6,546 nucleotides of DNA from Candidatus Krumholzibacteriota bacterium (GTDB lineage Bacteria > Krumholzibacteriota > Krumholzibacteriia > Krumholzibacteriales > Krumholzibacteriaceae), in NCBI GenBank assembly GCA_030630165.1, contig DAOVNN010000166.1, positions 1 to 6,546 on the forward strand, written 5' to 3'. Numbering within the stretch: the stretch's first letter is position 1; each line of letters opens with the position of its first letter. Shown one piece after another: positions 1 to 5,429 of this stretch. The notes beneath the pieces are model-generated. The model did no database searches and had not been told where the DNA came from. It worked only from the letters and a program-made list of their open reading frames with translations. A program made the translations under genes and the position numbers.

Positions 1-803
1 GCTATCGCGCGGAGATTGAAATACTCCCGCGCGCTGAGAGTCTGCATCGGGGCGACGACGATACTCTCCCCCGTGTGAATCCCCATCGGGTCTATGTTCT
101 CCATCGTGCAGACGACGATGCAGTTGTCGCTGTCATCGCGCACGACCTCGTACTCTATCTCTTTCCACCCCTTGAGATACTCCTCGACGAGGACCTGATC
201 TGTGTGCGAGAGGGCCTTCGTCACAAGGCGCTTGAGATCCTTCTCGTCGCGGGCTATACCCGACCCCAGGCCACCGAGCGCATATGCTATCCGGCACATG
301 ACCGGGTAACCGATCTCGCCGGCTGCTTCGACTGCCTCATCGACGCTCGAGATCGCCTTGCCGTAAGGGGTCTTCAGGCCGATCTCGTTGAGTTTGCCGG
401 TAAAGAGCTCCCTGTCCTCCGTGTTGAGTATCGCCTCGACAGGCGTCCCAAGCACTCGCACGCCGTGACGTTCGAGGGCCCCGCTTGCCGCGAGTTCGAC
501 GCCTACATTGAGCGCCGTCTGGCCGCCGAAACCTAGCAGGATGCCATCTGGCTTCTCCTTCTCGATGACTCTCTCGGCGAAATCCGCCGTGATGGGAAGA
601 AAATAGACCTCGTCTGCGAGCTGCTCCGACGTCTGGATCGTTGCGATGTTGGGATTGATCAGGATGGTCCTGACGCCCTCCTCCTTCAGCGCCTTGATCG
701 CCTGACTGCCCGAGTAGTCGAACTCGCCCGCCTGACCGATTTTGATTGCTCCCGAGCCGAGTATCAGCGCCGTCTTCACCGGTTTCTCCCGTGCCGCGAT
801 CAT
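1..803 (-). CDS. carB: Carbamoyl-phosphate synthase large subunit, N-terminal part (cut by left edge)
   Basis: This is the large subunit of glutamine-dependent carbamoyl-phosphate synthase. It uses ammonia delivered by CarA, bicarbonate and two ATP to make carbamoyl phosphate for pyrimidine and arginine synthesis in the cytoplasm. Only 267 codons of a protein normally near 1,070 residues are present: the pre-ATP-grasp domain and part of the first (carboxyphosphate) ATP-grasp domain. Visible motifs are LILGSGAIKIGQAGEFDYSG (13-32), GFGGQTALN (91-99), TEDR (128-131), AYALGGLGSG (173-182), GWKEIEYEVVRD (212-223) and GIHTGESIVVAP (241-252). R131, R171 and H243 fit known nucleotide-binding positions. 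GEFDYSGSQ and AYALGG resemble Bacteroidota and eukaryotic CAD/CPS1 enzymes more than the E. coli GACEFDYSG-like and MGGSGGG forms. Cys170 before R171 is unusual. The ATG at 803 overlaps the carA stop by 4 bp (ATGA), and GAGGG lies just upstream, so translation is probably coupled. Confidence 0.97.
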   Translation of the reverse strand, partial: MIAAREKPVKTALILGSGAIKIGQAGEFDYSGSQAIKALKEEGVRTILINPNIATIQTSEQLADEVYFLPITADFAERVIEKEKPDGILLGFGGQTALNVGVELAASGALERHGVRVLGTPVEAILNTEDRELFTGKLNEIGLKTPYGKAISSVDEAVEAAGEIGYPVMCRIAYALGGLGSGIARDEKDLKRLVTKALSHTDQVLVEEYLKGWKEIEYEVVRDDSDNCIVVCTMENIDPMGIHTGESIVVAPMQTLSAREYFNLRAI

Positions 804-1870
804 AGCGCCCTCACGAACATATCGAAGATGAAATCTGTATCGTCCGGTCCCGGAGCCGCCTCAGGGTGAAACTGCACTCCGAAGAAGGGCTTTGAGATAT
901 GCACCAGCCCCTCGTTCGTTCCGTCGTTGCTGTTGACGAACCACTCGCGCCAATCCTGCGGGATCGTACGCGTGTCGACAGCGTAACCGTGGTTCTGCGA
1001 GGTGATGTGGCACCGCCTTGTGCCCGATTCGACGCACGGCTGGTTCTGGCTCCTGTGCCCGTATCTGAGCTTGTAGGTATCTGCTCCCGCGGCCAGCGCC
1101 ATGATCTGCGAGCCGAGGCAGATCCCCAGCACGGGCCTGTCGCCGCCGAGGAGCTGCTTCGCACGGGCTATAGTCTCCACGCACATCTTGGGATCACCGG
1201 GACCGTTGGAGAGGACGAACCCGTCCGCCTCCTCCTCGTCGAAAGAATGGTCCCACGGCACCCTGAGAACGGTGATATCTCTATTGAGGAATGAGCGGAT
1301 GATATTGTTCTTCGTACCGCAGTCAACGAGGACGATCCTGCGTGGCCCCCGCTTATAGAGGACCGGCTCCCCGACACTCACCTCCGCGACGAGGTTTCGT
1401 ATATTGGGATCATCGAAGGAAATATCATCTGAGCTTGAGTCGTCATCAGGAACTATCTTCCCCGGCACGGTCCCTCGTTCCCGCAGGATCCTGGTAAGCG
1501 CTCTCGTGTCGATACCGCTTATCCCGGGGATACCCTCCTCCGAAAGCCATTCGGAAAGGGACTTCACCGCGTTCCAGTGTGCGTACTCGATCGAATGCTC
1601 GGCCACCACGAGCCCGCTCGCCTGGATGCGCGCTGATTCGAACCAGGTCCGCATGCCGTCGGCGACTTCGTCGCCCGGAACGCCGTAGTTGCCGGCGAGT
1701 GGATATGTCATTACGAGGATCTGTCCGCGATATGAAGGATCTGTGAGGCTTTCGGGATAGCCGACCATTCCGGTATTGAAAACTACTTCCCCGCTGACGG
1801 CTTTCAGGGCACCGAATGATTCACCGTTGAACTGGGTTCCATCCGCGAGGACTAATCTGATCCGGCCCAT
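800..1870 (-). CDS. carA: Carbamoyl-phosphate synthase small subunit (glutamine amidotransferase)
   Basis: CarA hydrolyses glutamine and passes ammonia through a tunnel to CarB. The protein has 356 residues, slightly shorter than E. coli CarA (382), and looks intact. The N-terminal CPSase small-chain domain (about 1-140) contains GEVVFNTGMVGYPESLTDPS (27-46) and GIDTRALTRILRERG (119-133). An acidic linker follows (141-154, rich in D and S). The class I glutamine amidotransferase domain (about 177-356) has SNGPGDP (221-227), the nucleophile elbow GICLGSQ with Cys251, YGHRSQNQP (270-278), SQNHGYAVD (291-299) and the His335/Glu337 pair in FHPEA. Cys251, His335 and Glu337 form the expected triad. 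Ser254 replaces the usual His of GICLGHQ; Bacteroidota often have Asn there. Motifs such as HWNAVKSL and LVDCGTKNNIIR also look Bacteroidota-like. The ATG at 1870 is preceded by a strong GGGAGGT. The gene overlaps carB by 4 bp, giving a carAB operon. Confidence 0.98.
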   Translation of the reverse strand: MGRIRLVLADGTQFNGESFGALKAVSGEVVFNTGMVGYPESLTDPSYRGQILVMTYPLAGNYGVPGDEVADGMRTWFESARIQASGLVVAEHSIEYAHWNAVKSLSEWLSEEGIPGISGIDTRALTRILRERGTVPGKIVPDDDSSSDDISFDDPNIRNLVAEVSVGEPVLYKRGPRRIVLVDCGTKNNIIRSFLNRDITVLRVPWDHSFDEEEADGFVLSNGPGDPKMCVETIARAKQLLGGDRPVLGICLGSQIMALAAGADTYKLRYGHRSQNQPCVESGTRRCHITSQNHGYAVDTRTIPQDWREWFVNSNDGTNEGLVHISKPFFGVQFHPEAAPGPDDTDFIFDMFVRAL

Positions 1871-1900
1871 CTACCTCCCGTTTCGACACAAACTGGAGGG

Positions 1901-1929
1901 ACAATATGCCCAGGGGCGACCTCTTGCAA
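1901..1929 (-). promoter_or_regulatory. Possible sigma70-type promoter for carAB
   Basis: Reading leftward, TTGCAA (1929-1924) and TATTGT (1906-1901) are separated by 17 bp. Each matches the -35 and -10 consensus at 4 of 6 positions. Transcription would begin near 1894, leaving a leader of about 25 nt that contains the GGGAGGT ribosome site. The position is sensible, but the hexamers are weak and the consensus may differ in this lineage. I see no attenuator or leader peptide between it and carA. Confidence 0.3.
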
Positions 1930-2001
1930 GCACTAATTTGTAACCGGGTATATAACCTGAAGTTAAATGCCTGCGAAAGGTCCACCGAACATGCGAGTCT
2001 G

Positions 2002-2064
2002 CCGGAACCTTACCCGTCGCTGTCCAGTTCGCCGACCGGGTTCACGCTCCCGGAACCTTACTCG
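2002..2064. repeat. 15-bp direct repeat pair flanking the 3' end of marR
   Basis: CCGGAACCTTACCCG (2002-2016) recurs as CCGGAACCTTACTCG (2050-2064), 14 of 15 identical, with a 48-bp offset. The right copy overlaps the last codons and the TAA stop of the MarR gene; the left copy is in the noncoding gap before carA. It may be a pair of binding sites for a regulator of carAB or the remnant of a small local duplication. The sequence between the copies does not repeat further. Confidence 0.6.
2039..2057 (-). terminator. Short hairpin directly after the marR stop, weak terminator candidate
   Basis: On the minus strand GGTTC (2057-2053) can pair with GAACC (2043-2039) around a 9-nt loop; an alternative stem pairs CCGGG with CCCGG (2053-2049 with 2040-2036). 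Either stem has only 5 bp, and no U-run follows, so intrinsic termination is doubtful. It could instead stabilise the marR mRNA 3' end. Confidence 0.2.
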
Positions 2065-2543
2065 GAATTATTGATCCGTAACGATACCCGGCTGAAAAGT
2101 GACCTCTCCTCGAGGCCGTCCTCTATCCTCGTCAGAGCCTCGAGGAACTCCGGATGAGACTCGGATATCAACTCGGCCGTCGCGTCTCCGACTGCTTCCC
2201 AGACCTTCCTCAGTTCGGCGACCGTATCCTCGCCGTCATCGGTGAGCGAAACGAGCTTCTGCCCGGGATCCACCGGGTCTATATCCAGTTTTACAAGACC
2301 GTGTGCGACCATCTCCTCGATATTCCTGGTCAGTCTCGGCTGCGAGACACTGAGCTTCGAGGCCATATCTGCCACGCTCATGGTCGAATGCTCCGAGAGC
2401 ATATACCCGACGAGAAACCAGTGATCGTCGAAGTCCATACCGCACGAATGATAGACCGTCGACACCTCGGACTTGAGCCGTTCAGAGAGACGCATTAGTC
2501 TACTGGCGAAGGTAAAAGCGCCCAATTCTCTTATCAGGTTCAT
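2058..2543 (-). CDS. MarR-family winged helix-turn-helix transcriptional regulator
   Basis: This is a 161-residue DNA-binding regulator of the MarR type, which usually acts as a dimer on palindromic operators and often responds to small ligands. The N-terminal helices (about 4-50) form the start of the dimer and ligand region. The helix-turn-helix lies at about 55-80, with MSVADMASKLSVSQPRLTRN (55-74) covering the support and recognition helices. The wing is about 82-102 (DPGQKLVSLTDDG, 92-104); a canonical DxRxxR-type wing motif is altered here. The C-terminal helices (about 105-150) complete the dimer domain. The N-terminus (ELGAFTFASRLMRLSERL) resembles the HTH half of MarR-acetyltransferase fusions, but no GNAT domain follows. 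The ATG at 2543 sits 5 nt after a run of eight G. No convincing promoter hexamers are seen, but a quasi-palindrome lies 29 bp upstream. The gene is divergent from the secreted-protein gene, so autoregulation or control of that gene is possible. The ligand is unknown. Confidence 0.92.
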   Translation of the reverse strand: MNLIRELGAFTFASRLMRLSERLKSEVSTVYHSCGMDFDDHWFLVGYMLSEHSTMSVADMASKLSVSQPRLTRNIEEMVAHGLVKLDIDPVDPGQKLVSLTDDGEDTVAELRKVWEAVGDATAELISESHPEFLEALTRIEDGLEERSLFSRVSLRINNSE

Positions 2544-2548
2544 ATCAT

Positions 2549-2556
2549 CCCCCCCC
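2549..2556 (-). promoter_or_regulatory. G8 homopolymer serving as marR Shine-Dalgarno
   Basis: On the minus strand, eight consecutive G end 5 nt before the marR ATG (AGGGGGGGGATGATATG). No GGAGG is present, so this run is the only plausible ribosome site. A homopolymer here could vary in length by slippage and change the spacing of the anti-SD pairing. Confidence 0.5.
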
Positions 2557-2571
2557 TGGATTGTATATTTC

Positions 2572-2596
2572 TTTAGGGAAGTGCCACTCCTCTAAA
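2572..2596. promoter_or_regulatory. 25-bp quasi-palindrome, candidate MarR operator
   Basis: TTTAGGGAAGTG (2572-2583) and CACTCCTCTAAA (2585-2596) are inverted repeats around a single C at 2584; 10 of 12 positions pair. The size and symmetry fit a site for a dimeric winged-helix regulator, and it lies immediately upstream of the MarR-family gene, where autoregulatory operators usually sit. Binding by this protein is an inference. Confidence 0.45.
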
Positions 2597-2640
2597 AGAT
2601 AATCAAAAACCGCCACGATACAATAGACAATTCCCTATAG

Positions 2641-2666
2641 CCTTGATAAGGCTTTAATTATAAAGG
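2641..2666. promoter_or_regulatory. 26-bp inverted repeat upstream of the secreted-protein promoter
   Basis: CCTTGATAA (2641-2649) and TTATAAAGG (2658-2666) pair at 8 of 9 positions around GGCTTTAA. A second, nested palindrome CTTTA-ATTA-TAAAG occupies 2652-2665. GATAAGGCT (2645-2653) also recurs as GATAAGACT (2671-2679), a 26-bp offset, just upstream of the -35 element at 2685. The placement suits an activator site, or a second operator of the divergent MarR-type protein. Confidence 0.4.
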
Positions 2667-2684
2667 TCCAGATAAGACTCGATA

Positions 2685-2713
2685 TTTACCTTCGGGAATA
2701 ATTCTGCTATAAT
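2685..2713 (+). promoter_or_regulatory. Extended -10 promoter for the secreted-protein gene
   Basis: A perfect TATAAT at 2708-2713 is preceded by TGC (2705-2707), an extended -10. A -35-like TTTACC (2685-2690) lies 17 bp upstream and matches TTGACA at 4 of 6 positions. Transcription would start near 2720, leaving a leader of about 60 nt before the ATG at 2781. This is the best promoter in the window. Confidence 0.6.
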
Positions 2714-2780
2714 ATGCGCAGCCGACCTACGACAACCAATCACAGCAGACAATACCCGGACGCCGACAATGGAGTCTCTC

Positions 2781-5324
2781 ATGTCCGCTCGTCGCAAGAA
2801 CGGTTTTTCCTGTCGCGGGAAAGGCAGGATCGCTTCTGCAGCGCTGGTCCTCATCACCGCCTGCCTTTCCATGGCCATCCTGCAGCCTCTACTTCACGCC
2901 GAAGAGAAGCGCCACGATCCATGGGCCGCTGGCAAGATCCCCGGCCCCGACCGCACGCTCACCCTCGACGGCTCTTACGTCCACAATATCGGCGAACTCC
3001 AGATGAACGTGACCAACTGGGGATTCTTCGGCTCGCTGCCGGGCAGTCATTACCCCATGGCAGAGTCTCCATCGGCCCAGTGGCCGAGCGGTTCCGGCGT
3101 CGAGTACCTCTATGCGGCGGGGATATGGGTAGGGGCCCTGAAGAACGGCCAGCCTGTTGTCTCGACAGGTTATCCGGAGACCGAGTTCTACCCCACGAAC
3201 GATCCGCGTGATGTGATCTACCGGGCGGCGGAGGGTGACCCGGGAGGCAGCCGTTTCCCGAACTGGCCCGACGACGACGGCGACGGCCTCTTCGACGAGG
3301 ACTGGCTCAACGGGATCGACGATGACGGCGACGGGCTCATCGACGAGGATTTCGCTGCGAAGGGGAACCAGATGTTCTCATGCTGGTATACCGACGACCA
3401 GGAAGTCGCCTCTACCATATACCCTGAACACGAGCCGATGGGATTGATGGTCAGGCAGGAGACATACCAGTGGGGCGGCGACTATCATGGTAACTACATA
3501 GCCGTAAATTATACGATCAGGAACATCGGTGAGGACATCCTGCAGGACGTTCTTGTCGGGATGTACGCAGATTTCGACGCCGGCCCCCGAAAACATGGCA
3601 GTTACTATCTCGACGACATGCTCGGCGTGTGGCGTGGCGTCGCATGCGCTAAAAAGGGCGGGTACGAGATCCCGGTCAAGGTAAACCTGATATATGTCCG
3701 TGACGACGACGGCGACGACGGACTTACACCCGGCTGTTTCGGAATTGTGCTGGTCGAAGGTCCTCAGGCAGGTTACCTAGGCTTCCCTCCTACCAGGACA
3801 AACCCGGAAGTCGGCACAAGGAAGATCAGGTACTTCAGGGGTCTTATGCCCTTCGAAAGCGGCGGAGAGCCGACCAACGACTACCAACGCTACCAGGTCA
3901 TGAGCGACTGGAACCGCCCGGCGGATACGACGACGCCCGGTGATTACAGGGTCCTTTTCTCTTTCTATGTGACTCCGGAGCTGGGGCCGGGCGACGAATT
4001 CGAATTCAAATTCGCGTTCGTCGCAGGCAATGGCCTTCCCGGATGCATTAAAAGCGCCGCGGCGGCTGTAGCAGCCTACCAGGGCCTCTGGGCGGACGCC
4101 GACCAGGATCCTGAGACCGGGATAGAAGGGCGAGAGACACCGGTCTGGGGACCGGGGGAAGGTGTGAAGCCCGATCCCTGCAACAGACCCGACTGGGCCG
4201 TGGATATTCCGGCTAAGACATGTTTCTACTGCAACGTCGACTGCACCGTGGAACACTGGATCCTCGGTTACCAGGGATGCTACAAGAAATGGGACGCCGA
4301 TCTGCTGTACTATATGACTGGTGTTGACGGCAAGGAGACCCATGTCCCGTGGGTGGTCAGCGCCGCCCCTGTCCCCCCCAACATGAGGCTCGTGCCTGGT
4401 GACGGAGTCGTCTCGGTCCTGTGGGACAACCTCAGCGAGGTCATCCCCGACCAGTTCACACTCGTGCAGGATTTCGAAGGATACCTCGTCTACCGAGCGG
4501 ACGACTGGCACAGGCCGTACGGCACCACCAAGGCAAGCGGCCCGGCGAAGGAGCTGTGGACTCTTCTGGAAATCAGGGACCTCGTAAACGCGGTCCCGCC
4601 CAACAAGCCCTTCAAGATGCCGCTGGAAGAGGGAGGATGGGAATACGATCCGCTCATGCATCTGAGGGACCGTCAGAAGTATCTCGATATGTTTGAGACC
4701 TGCGTGAAGTACGCGCCCCTGGACACCATCCCATGCCCGCCCGGCCTTACTATGGAGGAATGCGACACCCTGGAGGCGATGGTCAGGCACAAGCTGGGAT
4801 TCGAGGGGGGCAGATGTTATTACAGGTACTTCGACAGGAATGCCAGGAACGGTCTGCCCTATTTCTACTCGGTCGTCGGGTTCGACCACCGGGAGCTGAT
4901 GGAGGGCGTGATGGAACCGGGACTGTCCGATTCGCCGATGTCGAACTTCCAGTACGTCGAAGCGAGATCAGATGCTCAGGAGTCCGGCGAATTCGTCAGC
5001 AGGGAGATCTACGTGATCCCCAATCCCGTCACTTCGGAGAGCATGGATCCATGGAGGCTGGAACCGAATAACGCCGACCCTACGGGACTCAAGTGCGAGT
5101 TCAGGAATCTCCCGCAGTGCCGCTGCACCGTCAGGATATTCACCGTCTCGGGCGATCTCGTCCAGACACTCTATCACGACGGAAGCGGCGGCGCAGGCAC
5201 GCTGCAATGGGACCTGCTCTCGAGGAACGACCAGGATGTCACGAGCGGCGTCTATATTTTCGCCGTCGATGCGCCCGACGGGCAGTTCAAGACGACGATT
5301 GGAAAATTCGTAGTGATCAGGTGA
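2781..5324 (+). CDS. Secreted multidomain protein with acidic repeats, Fn3-like region and FlgD/T9SS-like C-terminal domain
   Basis: The function is not recognised. The ATG at 2781 gives 847 residues and has GGAG six bases upstream; an in-frame ATG at 2769 would add four residues but has a poor ribosome site. Residues 1-40 form a signal peptide: basic start (RRK, RGKGR), hydrophobic core (about 17-38), cleavage probably after LHA (38-40). The N-terminal region includes YLYAAGIWVGAL, seen in exported proteins of FCB-type bacteria. Residues 164-190 hold two DDDGDGLxDED units, like calcium-binding acidic loops; a partial DDDGDDG is at 308-314. Cysteines 481, 484 and 488 form CFYCNVDC, with Cys467 and Cys500 nearby. 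A fibronectin-III-like region runs from about 534 to 702, interrupted by a long insertion. Residues about 741-847 start with YVIPNPV and contain VRIFTVSGDLVQTL and SGVYIFAVD, typical of FlgD-Ig or type A sorting-like domains. It is probably surface-exposed or released. No catalytic motif is seen; a structural or binding role is a guess. The gene precedes a secreted dipeptidase by 105 bp. Confidence 0.9.
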   Translation: MSARRKNGFSCRGKGRIASAALVLITACLSMAILQPLLHAEEKRHDPWAAGKIPGPDRTLTLDGSYVHNIGELQMNVTNWGFFGSLPGSHYPMAESPSAQWPSGSGVEYLYAAGIWVGALKNGQPVVSTGYPETEFYPTNDPRDVIYRAAEGDPGGSRFPNWPDDDGDGLFDEDWLNGIDDDGDGLIDEDFAAKGNQMFSCWYTDDQEVASTIYPEHEPMGLMVRQETYQWGGDYHGNYIAVNYTIRNIGEDILQDVLVGMYADFDAGPRKHGSYYLDDMLGVWRGVACAKKGGYEIPVKVNLIYVRDDDGDDGLTPGCFGIVLVEGPQAGYLGFPPTRTNPEVGTRKIRYFRGLMPFESGGEPTNDYQRYQVMSDWNRPADTTTPGDYRVLFSFYVTPELGPGDEFEFKFAFVAGNGLPGCIKSAAAAVAAYQGLWADADQDPETGIEGRETPVWGPGEGVKPDPCNRPDWAVDIPAKTCFYCNVDCTVEHWILGYQGCYKKWDADLLYYMTGVDGKETHVPWVVSAAPVPPNMRLVPGDGVVSVLWDNLSEVIPDQFTLVQDFEGYLVYRADDWHRPYGTTKASGPAKELWTLLEIRDLVNAVPPNKPFKMPLEEGGWEYDPLMHLRDRQKYLDMFETCVKYAPLDTIPCPPGLTMEECDTLEAMVRHKLGFEGGRCYYRYFDRNARNGLPYFYSVVGFDHRELMEGVMEPGLSDSPMSNFQYVEARSDAQESGEFVSREIYVIPNPVTSESMDPWRLEPNNADPTGLKCEFRNLPQCRCTVRIFTVSGDLVQTLYHDGSGGAGTLQWDLLSRNDQDVTSGVYIFAVDAPDGQFKTTIGKFVVIR
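3270..3350 (+). repeat. Tandem acidic-loop repeat inside the secreted-protein gene
   Basis: Two 33-bp units at 3270-3302 and 3318-3350 are identical at 29 of 33 positions and offset by 48 bp (16 codons). They encode DDDGDGLFDED and DDDGDGLIDED. Three of the four differences are at third codon positions and the fourth gives F to I, so the repeat seems kept for its protein sequence. Confidence 0.8.
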
Positions 5325-5429
5325 TCTTTCAGACCTTACCCCCCGAAATATTTTGAATTCCCCCCCTTCAATCAGGTAGAGTCTGACAGTCCGAGTAGTC
5401 AAACCCCGCACCATGGAGAAAGATTAAAT
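5325..5429 (+). other. Intergenic region with two C-tracts and no clear terminator
   Basis: This 105-bp gap separates the secreted-protein gene from the dipeptidase gene. It has C6 at 5339-5344 and C7 at 5360-5366 flanking an AT-rich stretch (GAAATATTTTGAATT). No GC-rich hairpin followed by T-run is visible, so read-through is possible. A weak promoter-like pair, TTGAAT (5353-5358) and TAGAGT (5377-5382), 18 bp apart, could start a separate transcript. Confidence 0.4.

Noticed and set aside
75..536. Open frame of 153 codons on the plus strand over carB
   Set aside because: The opposite strand encodes conserved CarB motifs throughout this stretch; the plus frame is a shadow.
2560..2567. TATACAAT on the minus strand as the marR -10 element
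   Set aside because: No acceptable -35 lies at the right distance, and the start point would fall inside the G8 ribosome site, leaving almost no leader.
2769..2771. Upstream ATG as start of the secreted protein
   Set aside because: There is no Shine-Dalgarno before it, whereas the ATG at 2781 has GGAG at 2771-2774 with six-base spacing. It stays possible, adding four residues.
2714..3211. Open frame of 165 codons on the plus strand overlapping the start of the secreted-protein gene
   Set aside because: It starts about where transcription would begin and has no ribosome site; the overlapping frame has a good GGAG and a signal peptide.
3777..4889. Open frame of 370 codons on the minus strand inside the secreted-protein gene
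   Set aside because: It lies fully antisense to a gene with a signal peptide, domain structure and promoter; the translation shows no recognisable domain and is explained by GC-rich codon bias.
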